NCBI GenBank assembly: GCA_902464495.1
Contig: CABQJK010000061.1
Location: 1-7,194 of the forward strand
Length of the DNA stretch: 7,194 nucleotides
Source: an uncultured Collinsella sp.
GTDB lineage: Bacteria > Actinomycetota > Coriobacteriia > Coriobacteriales > Coriobacteriaceae
Direction: 5' to 3'
The notes beneath the pieces are model-generated. The model saw only the letters and a list, made by a program, of their open reading frames with translations. It searched no databases and was not told where the DNA came from. The position numbers were made by a program, and so were the translations under genes. The number at the start of each line of letters is the position of its first letter. The stretch's first letter is position 1. Of the stretch, positions 1 through 6,192 are shown piece by piece.

Positions 1-944
1 CCAATCGGCAGGTGCAGCTCGTCGATTTGCTCCTGCGTAAAGCCCTCCTGCTCCAGGCGGGCGCGCACAAAGGCCGTCTTGCGACGCGAGCCCAAGCAGC
101 CCAGATAGGCGGGTTTGGCGCGCATGGCCTGAATCACCACGTCGATATCGGACTTGTGACCCGCCGTGGCCACAACCACCAGGTCGCGCGGACCGATGGG
201 ACACAGCTCGCTCAGGTTCTTGTAGTCGACCAGACGACGGTCGTAGACACCGGGCACCCATTCGGGAGTCAGCGTGCCGGGGCGGTCGTCGCAAGCCACG
301 ACGGCAAAGCCCGCCGCCGTGAGCACCCGCGCCGTCGCAGCGCCCACGTGGCCGCAGCCAAAGATATAGGTCAGGCCCTCGGGGCAGAGCGTCTCGATGT
401 GCGCCGCGGGAATCTCGGAGGCCGCGTTGGTGTAGGTGACCTTACTCCCCTCCTCCACCAGCGAAAGCCCGGGGCAGCCCATTATGGTGCGGCGCGACTC
501 CTCGCCATGGTATTCGGCAACGTCGCCTTCATGCGCACTTGCGATAAACGGTTCAAAGTCGATGGCGAAGTCGCCGATGCGCCGATAGGCCAAGACGTCG
601 GCAACCGACTGGAACAACGGTGCCTGGGTCGCATCCAGATGCAGGTAGCACAGGCAGATGGCTCCGCCGCAAATCATGCCGGTATCGGAGTTCTCGCCGC
701 CCATGGTGTAGCGGACCAGACGCGATTTACCCCCGGCCAGCAGCTCGCACGCCTCGTCCAGCGCAAAGAGCTCAATCTTGCCGCCGCCGATAGTGCCCGC
801 TTGGCTGCCATCGGCAAAGACAGTCATCCATGCGCCCACACCGCGCGGGGACGACCCCGCCGTACCGGCCACTACCACCAGCTCGCACGTCTCGCCAGCA
901 CGCAGGGCGGCAAGCGCCGCATTCACAACATCGAGCTTTTCCAT
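1..944 (-). CDS. xdhC: XdhC-family molybdenum cofactor chaperone/insertion protein (3' partial)
   Basis: XdhC proteins bind molybdenum cofactor, protect it during sulfuration and deliver it to xanthine-dehydrogenase-type hydroxylases in the cytoplasm. Reading the minus strand from the ATG at 944-942 gives 314 codons with no stop before the window edge. The N-terminal XdhC/CoxI domain is recognisable from GSSPRGVGAWMTV, then a DG and GTIGGGKIE (about residues 30-60), followed by a GMICGG motif. The C-terminal half is a Rossmann-like domain with IFGCGHVG near residue 193 and a later ATAGHKSD and YLGCLGSRRK region. The readable sequence ends in HLPIG, a typical late XdhC motif, so only a few tens of residues are probably missing. 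The start lies 9 bases after the yqeB stop, and that gap supplies an AAGG ribosome site, so the pair is probably translationally coupled. In the SDMH setting its client is presumably a selenium-containing Mo hydroxylase. The family call is firm; the client is inferred. Confidence 0.93.
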   Translation of the reverse strand, partial: MEKLDVVNAALAALRAGETCELVVVAGTAGSSPRGVGAWMTVFADGSQAGTIGGGKIELFALDEACELLAGGKSRLVRYTMGGENSDTGMICGGAICLCYLHLDATQAPLFQSVADVLAYRRIGDFAIDFEPFIASAHEGDVAEYHGEESRRTIMGCPGLSLVEEGSKVTYTNAASEIPAAHIETLCPEGLTYIFGCGHVGAATARVLTAAGFAVVACDDRPGTLTPEWVPGVYDRRLVDYKNLSELCPIGPRDLVVVATAGHKSDIDVVIQAMRAKPAYLGCLGSRRKTAFVRARLEQEGFTQEQIDELHLPI

Positions 945-953
945 TGCCGCCTT

Positions 954-1748
954 CTATCCTCTAAAGACATCGGTGAGCATAGCGAGTGCCTCGAGCACGC
1001 CGCCGCCGACCGACGTCGCTTTGTCCGAAATGTAGTTGATATAGCTGGCATCGCCGCGCGGATCGACATCGGCGCATTTAAAGCCCTCAGTCACCTGCAC
1101 GCCGTTCGCCAAAAGCCCGCGCAGACAGCCATCGATCTGCGTGCACATGGGCGTATCGCCCGCGTAGCCAATCACGTCTCCGGCGCTCACGATGTCGCCG
1201 ATCACATGGTCGGACCTAAACACGCCGGCGGCGGGGCTGTGGATAACACGTTCCTTGCCATAGCCGGCGATAATGCCCGGCACGCCCGTGTTGGGCTGGG
1301 GCGAACCTTGGGTAATGACACGGCCGAGAAAATGCCCGCGCATGGTCTCGACCACGGCGTCGCAATCGACCGGCGCGGTAAAGCCCGGCCCCACAGCGAT
1401 GACGGCAGGCGCCATGTCGCGCGTGGTGCCCAAGTTGCGCTTAGCCAAAATCGCGTCGACCACAGCCGCGGGTTTAAGCTCATCGAGCATCTTGGCCTGA
1501 GGGTCCACCACAACGGCGACGTCTCCAGCCTCGGTAATCTCAAGCGCCTCAGCCGGCGTCCGTGCCAAGCGAGCGCGAATGCCTTCGACCTCGACCTCGC
1601 CCAGGCGAATGGCCTCGCAAAAACAGATTGTGCGGCGGATGCACGTGGGAACCGCGATATCGGCCATAACGACCGAAACGCCGGCGCGCACCAAGCGAGC
1701 GGCGACGCCCGTGGCGATATCGCCGGCGCCGCGAACATAAACGAGCAT
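954..1748 (-). CDS. yqeB: YqeB, selenium-dependent molybdenum hydroxylase system protein (EF2563 type)
   Basis: The product is 264 residues and matches the YqeB/EF2563 family, defined by its co-occurrence with selenium-dependent molybdenum hydroxylases and orphan SelD. Its exact biochemical role is not settled, but cofactor maturation is the usual proposal. It begins VYVRGAGDIATG, a glycine-rich dinucleotide-binding loop at residues 4-14. Family-like segments follow: IAVPTCIRRTICFCEA (Cys residues about 36-44), VVVDPQ, DAILAKRNLGT, AVGPGFTAPVDCDAVVETMRGH and an RSDHVIGDIVSAGDVIG stretch resembling a small beta-rich module. The ATG at 1748-1746 is preceded at 9 bases by a full GGGAGGT ribosome site. 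E. coli YqeB, as I recall it, is about twice this length and joins an XdhC-like part to this part; here they are separate adjacent genes. Transcription must start in the divergent region before yqeC. Confidence 0.93.
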   Translation of the reverse strand: MLVYVRGAGDIATGVAARLVRAGVSVVMADIAVPTCIRRTICFCEAIRLGEVEVEGIRARLARTPAEALEITEAGDVAVVVDPQAKMLDELKPAAVVDAILAKRNLGTTRDMAPAVIAVGPGFTAPVDCDAVVETMRGHFLGRVITQGSPQPNTGVPGIIAGYGKERVIHSPAAGVFRSDHVIGDIVSAGDVIGYAGDTPMCTQIDGCLRGLLANGVQVTEGFKCADVDPRGDASYINYISDKATSVGGGVLEALAMLTDVFRG

Positions 1749-1850
1749 TCCCGGGGCACCTCCCTGTGCTACGGTTTGAGCAGAGCAAAAGCGGTTCGGC
1801 CGCTACTCTGATGATTATTTATTATCACAGTATTATACGGCGGTGAACAG
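1749..1850. promoter_or_regulatory. Divergent intergenic region between yqeB and yqeC
   Basis: This 102-base gap separates the 5' ends of yqeB (minus) and yqeC (plus), so it must hold or abut both promoters. Positions 1811-1837 are strikingly AT-rich for this genome. On the minus strand there is a TATAAT at 1837-1832 and an extended -10 candidate TGTGATAAT at 1829-1821, which has only a poor -35 (TTCACC at 1847-1842, spacer 15). On the plus strand TATTAT occurs at 1820-1825 and at 1831-1836, the latter probably too close to the yqeC ATG. No pair of boxes is convincing enough to fix a transcription start. The yqeB ribosome site GGGAGGT is at 1764-1758. For yqeC only a weak GGTGA (1842-1846) is seen. 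Confidence 0.6.
1781..1810. repeat. 30-base interrupted inverted repeat in the yqeB leader
   Basis: CAGAG (1781-1785) pairs with CTCTG (1806-1810), and inside it AGCGG (1790-1794) pairs with CCGCT (1800-1804) around a 5-base loop. The two stems are separated by an asymmetric internal loop (4 bases against 1). On the minus strand the inner hairpin is followed by TTTT and lies between the candidate promoters and the yqeB ribosome site. It could therefore be a weak attenuator or an RNA control element, or a DNA operator shared by the divergent genes. The pairing is seen directly; the function is a guess. Confidence 0.45.
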
Positions 1851-2588
1851 ATGGAAACGACGAGCGGAAACCTTGCCTCCGCGCTCAAGATCGAGCCGGG
1901 CATTACCGCAATTATCGGCAGCGGTGGCAAGTCGACCTTGCTAAAGACGCTGGGTCTCGAGCTCATGCGCGCTGGCGGCCGCGTGCTCCTCTGCACCACC
2001 ACGCACATGTTTCCCGTCGCCGGCGTGCCGTGGGACGGGTCAAACCGTCGCCTGGATGCCGCGCCTTGGAAGCCGGGTGCCGCGCATGCCCCCGGCTGCA
2101 CCTGCAAGGTATGCGCTGGCATGAGCCGCGGAAGCATCTGCCAGGCGGGTGTTTTGGACCCGGAGACAGGCAAGCTCTCCGCCCCCGCCGAGCCGCCCAA
2201 CGAGCTGGCGCAGCGCTTTGACTATGTGTTGGCCGAGGCAGATGGCAGCAAGCGACTCCCGCTCAAGGCGCATGCCGCCTGGGAGCCGGTAATTCCCGCC
2301 GCCACGGCAAACGTTGTCTGGGTCGTCGGCGCCTCGGGGCTGGGCAAGCCCGTCGCCGAGGTTGTCCACCGCCCCGAGCTCTTCTGCGAGCGCTGCGGCT
2401 GCGAGCCTACCGACATCGCCACGCCCGAGCGCGTCGCCCAGGTGCTCAATGCCGAGATGCAGGCGCTGGGACTCAGCACCGCACGCGTCATGCTCAACCA
2501 AGTCGACACGCTTGCCGATCCAACGATGGCAGATCGCTTCGAGGCAGCCCTCGGCCGCCCCCTCATCGCCACCAGCCTCCAGGGGTAG
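1851..2588 (+). CDS. yqeC: YqeC, selenium-dependent hydroxylase accessory protein (P-loop)
   Basis: YqeC is an accessory protein found with selenium-dependent molybdenum hydroxylases; it is a P-loop NTP-binding protein thought to help make or insert the labile selenium cofactor. The 245-residue product carries a Walker A motif GSGGKST at residues 23-29, a TTTHMF segment near 49-54, the family signature EADGSKRLPLKAHAAWEPVIP at about 129-149, VVGASGLGKP near 158-167, VVHRPELF at 171-178 and a C-terminal VMLNQVDT (G-protein-like NKxD position) at 213-220. The length is normal for the family. Two cysteine clusters stand out: C83, C85, C88 and C97, and C179, C182 and C184. The ATG at 1851 is the only plausible start, since no in-frame start lies just upstream. 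It is transcribed away from yqeB and converges on hyuA; the stop codon falls within the first arm of a palindrome. Confidence 0.92.
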   Translation: METTSGNLASALKIEPGITAIIGSGGKSTLLKTLGLELMRAGGRVLLCTTTHMFPVAGVPWDGSNRRLDAAPWKPGAAHAPGCTCKVCAGMSRGSICQAGVLDPETGKLSAPAEPPNELAQRFDYVLAEADGSKRLPLKAHAAWEPVIPAATANVVWVVGASGLGKPVAEVVHRPELFCERCGCEPTDIATPERVAQVLNAEMQALGLSTARVMLNQVDTLADPTMADRFEAALGRPLIATSLQG

Positions 2589-2654
2589 CAAATTTGGGAC
2601 GGGGCTCTTTTTGCTACCCCGTCCCAAAAAATCATCTCCCAAATTAGCTACCCC
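2582..2654. repeat. Nested palindrome between convergent yqeC and hyuA
   Basis: An outer inverted repeat of 18 bases pairs 2582-2599 with 2637-2654 with a single mismatch; its core is GGGGTAGC(A/T)AATTTGGGA. An inner perfect 9-bp stem, GGGACGGGG (2596-2604) with CCCCGTCCC (2617-2625), encloses a 12-base loop. A third arrangement pairs GGGGTAGCAAA (2582-2592) with TTTGCTACCCC (2610-2620), which excludes the other two. The yqeC TAG is part of the first arm. Neither strand has a clean T-run just after a stem, so a classical bidirectional terminator is possible but not proven; a dispersed intergenic repeat is the main alternative. A small CCCG-TTAG-CGGG hairpin at 2664-2675 overlaps the hyuA stop. 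Confidence 0.75.
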
Positions 2655-2667
2655 GGCGGTCTTCCCG

Positions 2668-4035
2668 TTAGCGGGGCACGTAGCGGCCGGGTTGGGCTCC
2701 GGTGGGCTCGCCGTCGCGTGCCGCCAGCACGCCGTTCACAAACACGGCCTTGGCGCGGCCATGTGCCTCAAAGCCCTCGAGCGGCGTGTAGTCCACGGCC
2801 TGATGCTGCGTCGCGGCGCTGATCGTCCAACGCGCGCACGGATCCCACACGCACACGTCGGCATCGGCGCCCTCGGCAAGACAGCCCTTGTGCGGATACA
2901 TGCCAAAGACGCGCGCCGGATTCTCGCTCATCAAGCGGCACAGATCCTCGGGACCCAGCTGTCCCTCAAAGCTCGTGGCAATCGCAACGGGACGATGCTC
3001 CACGCCGGGCCCGCCGTTGGGAATCGCGCGGAAATCATCGCGTCCTCGGTCCTTTTGCCCGTGCAGGTTAAAGCTGCAATGATCGGTCGCAATAGTATCG
3101 ATCTCGCCAGCCACAAGCGCCTCGCGCAGCGCGGCACGGTCACCGGCATGGCGCAGCGGCGGGCTCATCACGTACTTGGCGCCCGCAAAGCCGTCCTCAC
3201 CCTGCTCCAGATAGCAGGTGTCGTCGAGCATCAGATACTGAGGGCATGTCTCGACATAGATGTTCTTCTGCCCGCGCGCTTTGGCAGCGCGAATGGCCTC
3301 GAGCCCCAGCTTGGTCGAAAGGTGCACCACGTTGACCGGAGCGTCCCCGGCCAAGTGCGCCAGATACAGCAGGCGGCTCACGGCCTCGGCCTCACACACG
3401 TCCGGACGGCTGAGCGCATGGCCCTCGGGCCCGTGGATACCCTGCTCAAACACGCGCTTCTGCAGCGCGTTGACCAACGTGCCGTTCTCGCAATGCACGC
3501 ACAGGATACCGCCCACGCGCTTGAGCTCCTCCAGCACCTCGAGCGTCTCGGCATCGTCCAGGCGCAGATGGTCGTAGGCAAAGTAGGTCTTAAACGACGA
3601 CACGCCCGCCTCGCGCATGGCCGAAAGATCGGCGCGGTTATGCTCATTCCACTCGGCAAGCGCCATATGGAAGGCATAGTTGGCGGTGCAGGTGCCGTCG
3701 GCGCGATGATGCCACTCGGCCAAGGCATCGGGCATGGTCACGCCGCGATCGGCCGTCGCGTAGTCCACAATGGTCGTCGTGCCGCCGCAGGCAGCCGCGC
3801 GCGTGCCGGTCTCAAAGCTATCGGCTGTCCAATCCATGCCGGTCCAGCACTGCATGTGCGTGTGCCCATCGATAAAGCCGGGAAACACCCAGCAGTCGGT
3901 GGCGTCCTCGACGGTATCGCCCTCGCCCGGCTCGATTGCCGCGGCAATCCGCACAATCTTGTCGCCCTCCATGGCAAGATCGGCGCGGCGAAGCCCCTGG
4001 GGCGTCACGAGTGCTCCGTCTTTGATGATGATCAT
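2668..4035 (-). CDS. hyuA: HyuA, dihydropyrimidinase/D-hydantoinase-type cyclic amidohydrolase
   Basis: This cytoplasmic metal-dependent enzyme belongs to the amidohydrolase superfamily and opens cyclic imides or ureides such as hydantoins and dihydropyrimidines. The 455-residue product is full length for the family. All expected metal ligands are visible: H58 and H60 in FIDGHTH, the lysine that is carboxylated in this family at K149 (SSFKTYFAY), H181 in VHCENG, H238 in VVHLS and D318 in ATDHCSF. An N-terminal beta-sandwich portion (MIIIKDGALVTPQG) and a C-terminal ADADVCVWDP segment complete the fold. The ATG at 4035-4033 is preceded at 5 bases by AAGGAG, which overlaps the mocA stop codon, so translation is likely coupled to mocA. 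In E. coli the homolog is HyuA (YgeZ), next to the same purine-linked genes. Substrate here is inferred to be a ring intermediate of purine breakdown; annotation as dihydropyrimidinase would also fit. Confidence 0.94.
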   Translation of the reverse strand: MIIIKDGALVTPQGLRRADLAMEGDKIVRIAAAIEPGEGDTVEDATDCWVFPGFIDGHTHMQCWTGMDWTADSFETGTRAAACGGTTTIVDYATADRGVTMPDALAEWHHRADGTCTANYAFHMALAEWNEHNRADLSAMREAGVSSFKTYFAYDHLRLDDAETLEVLEELKRVGGILCVHCENGTLVNALQKRVFEQGIHGPEGHALSRPDVCEAEAVSRLLYLAHLAGDAPVNVVHLSTKLGLEAIRAAKARGQKNIYVETCPQYLMLDDTCYLEQGEDGFAGAKYVMSPPLRHAGDRAALREALVAGEIDTIATDHCSFNLHGQKDRGRDDFRAIPNGGPGVEHRPVAIATSFEGQLGPEDLCRLMSENPARVFGMYPHKGCLAEGADADVCVWDPCARWTISAATQHQAVDYTPLEGFEAHGRAKAVFVNGVLAARDGEPTGAQPGRYVPR

Positions 4036-4044
4036 AATTGCTCC

Positions 4045-4659
4045 TTATTGATTGATGCAGTTGGCCACGCGATCAAAATACGAGCAGGCGGCGATATGCT
4101 CCGTTATGCGTCGCTGTCCCTTGACGGTATCGACGTCCCACAGCTCGTAGGCACGCGCCTCGACCAGCACCACGTCGGTACGGTCCTTGAGGATCGAACC
4201 GCCGCCGTCCTTACCCTCAAGACACATAAGTGCATCGAACAGTTCCGCCGGAAAGAGCACCGGGCTCGAAGGCTCACCGTTGCACGCAAGACGCACCGGA
4301 TGCTTGCGGCCACGCTCGTCAAATGCACGAACCTTAGCCTCAAAAGAATCCGAACTCACGAGCGGCTGGTCGCCCGGCAAAAAGAGGCAACCTTTCCAGT
4401 TGCGTTCGACTCCCCACGAAAGGCCCGCACGGACGCTTTCGCTGCGCAGCTCGCCATCGTGCAGCACGCACGGGCAATGCTTGTCCTCGCAAATCTGAGC
4501 GACCTCGGGCCAACGCGTCGAAACCACGACGTCAAAGCCCCGGGGAACCGAATCAATGGTCCGGGCAATCAGCGGCTCGCCATAGATATCGGCGAGCATC
4601 TTGTTAGAGCCAAATCGCTTGCCCTCGCCCGAAGCCATAATGACGCAACCAAGTTTCAT
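4045..4659 (-). CDS. mocA: MocA-like molybdenum cofactor nucleotidyltransferase
   Basis: MocA-type enzymes transfer CMP from CTP to molybdopterin-bound molybdenum, giving the dinucleotide cofactor used by xanthine-dehydrogenase-family hydroxylases. The 204-residue product has the MobA-like NTP-transferase fold: the nucleotide loop VIMASGEGKRFGSNKML at residues 6-22, the metal/base motif PGDQPLVS at 95-102, EPSSPVLFP at 129-137, KDGGGSILK at 150-158 and WDVDT near 174-178. The start at 4659-4657 was preferred over an in-frame ATG 17 codons upstream because homologs begin with this hydrophobic strand and a strong ribosome site lies just before it. It is followed 9 bases later by hyuA. Two cysteines in HCPC (62 and 64) are noted. 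Relatives that act as CMP or GMP transferases cannot be separated by eye, but the SDMH context favours cytidylyl transfer. Confidence 0.88.
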   Translation of the reverse strand: MKLGCVIMASGEGKRFGSNKMLADIYGEPLIARTIDSVPRGFDVVVSTRWPEVAQICEDKHCPCVLHDGELRSESVRAGLSWGVERNWKGCLFLPGDQPLVSSDSFEAKVRAFDERGRKHPVRLACNGEPSSPVLFPAELFDALMCLEGKDGGGSILKDRTDVVLVEARAYELWDVDTVKGQRRITEHIAACSYFDRVANCINQ

Positions 4660-4665
4660 GGCGAT

Positions 4666-4673
4666 ACCTCCCC
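4666..4673 (-). promoter_or_regulatory. Ribosome binding site that fixes the mocA start
   Basis: On the minus strand GGGGAGGT is found 6 bases before the ATG at 4659-4657. The alternative in-frame ATG at 4710-4708 has no comparable site and would place this motif inside the coding region, adding residues not expected in the family. Confidence 0.8.
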
Positions 4674-4746
4674 TGAAACCATCGTACCCATAACTCGCGT
4701 CGCGGGGCATCTACATCGAAAGCGCTTATCCCGCACGCCCACGATG

Positions 4747-4786
4747 CAAAAAGGGGCACCCCGCCGGTTGGCAGAGCGCCCCCTTT
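4747..4786 (-). terminator. Intrinsic terminator downstream of ygeW
   Basis: Read on the minus strand, AAAGGGGGC (4786-4778) pairs with GCCCCTTT (4757-4750) with one bulged G, and the 3' arm runs into TTTTTGC. The interior contains a small GCC-AACC-GGC hairpin. It lies 23 bases beyond the ygeW stop and about 90 bases before mocA, so it should end most ygeW transcripts and makes mocA-hyuA a distinct unit or one fed by read-through. The 4660-4746 stretch has no convincing -35/-10 pair. Confidence 0.8.
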
Positions 4787-4809
4787 ACATGGCTTACCTC
4801 AGCGCGGCT

Positions 4810-6012
4810 TTAGGCCTGGAACCAACGGGCGGTGTTGCGCTCGTCGAGGGCCTTGAGGGTAGCGGCGGGATCGGCAACCTTCTGCAGGAACATCATGGCT
4901 GCGATGGCGTACGGCTTGTAGCTGGCCTCCTTGTACATGCCCACGCGGTGCATGTCGAAGACGTCGGCGTTGACCTCGCCGTGCTCGCAGGAGACACCGG
5001 AGATGTCGGCGGGCAGCGGGTGCATAAAGATGGTGTCCTGGCCGTTGGCGGTCTTCTCCATGAGCTCGGTCGTGGAGCACCAATCCTGATGGGTGGCGTT
5101 CTGAGCGAGCAGCTCCTTCTCGAGCGCAGCGATGCCGGCGTCGTCGCCCTCGGCGTACAGGTTGGTGCGCTTCTCCATGGCGGCAAACGGAGCCCAGCTC
5201 TTGGGGATCACGATGTCGGCGCCTTCGAAGGCCTCGGCCATGGTGTTGACCTGCTTAAAGGTGGTGCCGGACTCGGCGGCATAGCCCTTGGCGCGCTCGA
5301 CGACCTCGGGCATGAGGTCGTAGCCCTCGGGGTGAGCCAGGGTGACGTCCATGCCAAAGCGGGGCAGCAGGCTGATCAGCGACTGCGGGCAGGACAGCGG
5401 CTTGCCGTAAGAGGGCGAATAGGCCCAGGTGACGGCAACCTTCTTGCCCTTGAGGTTCTCGAGGCCGCCAAACTCGTTGATGAGGTAGAGCATGTCGGCA
5501 GAGGACTGCGTGGGGTGATCGGAGTCGGACTGCAAGGAGATGAGCGTGGGACGGTGATCCAGAACGCCGTCCTCGTAGGCCTGCTGGACAGACTCGGAGA
5601 CCTCGGCCATGTAGGCGTCGCCCTTGCCGATGTACATGTCGTCGCGGATGCCGATGACGTCGGCCATGAAGGAGATCATGGTAGCGGTCTCGCGGACGGT
5701 CTCGCCGTGAGCGATCTGGGACTTCTTCTCGTCCAGGTCCTGCAGCTCAAGGCCGAGCAGGTTGGCGGCCTTAGAGAAGGAGAAACGCGTACGGGTGGAG
5801 TTGTCGCGGAACAGGGAGACGGCCAGGCCCGAGTCGAAGATCTTGGACGAAACGTTGTTCTCACGCAGCTCGCGCAGGGCGTCGGCGACGATGTAGAGAG
5901 CCTTGAGCTCATCGGTGGTCTTGTCCCAGGTGTGCAGGAAGTCGCTGCCGTACATGCCCTTAAAATCGAGGCCGTTCAGCTGCTCGACGAGCTCGGTAAA
6001 CTTGGCGTCCAT
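4810..6012 (-). CDS. ygeW: YgeW, knotted-type carbamoyltransferase of the SDMH/purine cluster
   Basis: YgeW belongs to the aspartate/ornithine carbamoyltransferase superfamily, but to a separate clade that co-occurs with selenium-dependent Mo hydroxylases. The 400-residue product is close to the family length. The carbamoyl-phosphate site is clear: FRDNSTRTRFSF at residues 68-79, the HPTQ loop at 166-169, and HPLPADI at 331-337. TWAYSPSYGKPLSCPQS (195-211) occupies the second-domain substrate region; its difference from the ornithine and aspartate enzymes argues for another carbamoyl acceptor. The start at 6012-6010 is supported by AAGGA 7 bases upstream; an in-frame ATG 62 codons earlier lies in non-coding sequence with a hairpin. 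Codons are almost uniformly AAG, AAC, GAC, CTG/CTC, as in a highly expressed gene. A likely role, by inference, is phosphorolysis of a ureido intermediate to carbamoyl phosphate, which a carbamate kinase could convert to ATP. Confidence 0.93.
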   Translation of the reverse strand: MDAKFTELVEQLNGLDFKGMYGSDFLHTWDKTTDELKALYIVADALRELRENNVSSKIFDSGLAVSLFRDNSTRTRFSFSKAANLLGLELQDLDEKKSQIAHGETVRETATMISFMADVIGIRDDMYIGKGDAYMAEVSESVQQAYEDGVLDHRPTLISLQSDSDHPTQSSADMLYLINEFGGLENLKGKKVAVTWAYSPSYGKPLSCPQSLISLLPRFGMDVTLAHPEGYDLMPEVVERAKGYAAESGTTFKQVNTMAEAFEGADIVIPKSWAPFAAMEKRTNLYAEGDDAGIAALEKELLAQNATHQDWCSTTELMEKTANGQDTIFMHPLPADISGVSCEHGEVNADVFDMHRVGMYKEASYKPYAIAAMMFLQKVADPAATLKALDERNTARWFQA

Positions 6013-6018
6013 GTAAAT

Positions 6019-6025
6019 ATCCTTT
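6019..6025 (-). promoter_or_regulatory. Ribosome binding site that fixes the ygeW start
   Basis: On the minus strand AAAGGAT sits about 6 bases ahead of the ATG at 6012-6010. It selects this start over the longer in-frame reading from 6198, whose extra 62 residues are rich in Ser, Thr, His and Arg and look non-coding. Confidence 0.75.
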
Positions 6026-6166
6026 CCAAAGATGAAACGATTGCAATGAGTAGATGTGCTCCGGCATGCGCGTGTGGCTAGAACATGCAGAGCACTATGA
6101 CGAGGACCCGCTACCGTCGAGGAAGCATGGGAGATAACGACCGCGGGCCCCAAGTCAACAGGGGGT
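6026..6166 (-). promoter_or_regulatory. ygeW upstream leader with candidate promoter
   Basis: This is the non-coding stretch between the ygeY-end hairpins and the ygeW ribosome site. The best promoter candidate on the minus strand is TTGACT (6158-6153) followed after 16 bases by TATCTC (6136-6131), which is a good -35 with a poor -10. It would give a leader of about 110 bases. The TTGACT lies in the loop of a short CCCC/GGGG stem (6148-6164). Nothing else distinctive is seen, and no known riboswitch was recognised. Co-transcription from ygeY is equally possible. Confidence 0.3.
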
Positions 6167-6191
6167 GCCGGGGACACGAGCTGTCCCCGGC
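6167..6191. repeat. Perfect GC-rich palindrome (10-bp stem) after ygeY
   Basis: GCCGGGGACA (6167-6176) pairs perfectly with TGTCCCCGGC (6182-6191) around a 5-base loop. There is no T-run on either strand, so it is not a standard intrinsic terminator. It may act as an mRNA-stabilising or partial stop hairpin between ygeY and ygeW, or be one copy of a dispersed palindromic repeat. Confidence 0.8.
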
Positions 6192-6192
6192 T

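Noticed and set aside
12..1811. A 599-codon open frame on the plus strand, opposite xdhC and yqeB
   Set aside because: It is the codon-register complement of the two minus-strand genes and has no recognisable domain; the minus-strand products carry clear family motifs.
1749..1850. Molybdenum-cofactor riboswitch upstream of the maturation genes
   Set aside because: The gap is short and only a simple two-stem inverted repeat is seen; the multi-stem conserved architecture of the Moco RNA was not recognised.
2582..2654. Straightforward bidirectional intrinsic terminator
   Set aside because: The stems are strong, but no T-run directly follows the stem on either strand; the T6 on the minus strand precedes the inner stem rather than following it. 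It was kept as a palindromic repeat with possible terminator function.
4660..4710. Longer mocA start adding 17 residues
   Set aside because: The strong GGGGAGGT ribosome site lies inside this extension and the family normally begins at the MKLGCVIMASG strand.
4660..4746. Dedicated mocA-hyuA promoter
   Set aside because: No -35/-10 pair with reasonable spacing was found on the minus strand; a promoter may exist but the sequence does not support naming one.
2314..6081. A 1255-codon open frame on the plus strand, covering hyuA, mocA and ygeW
   Set aside because: It is exactly in register with the codons of the three minus-strand genes, so it stays open simply because those genes avoid TTA, CTA and TCA codons. 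Its product is low-complexity and matches no family, while the minus strand encodes three clear enzymes.
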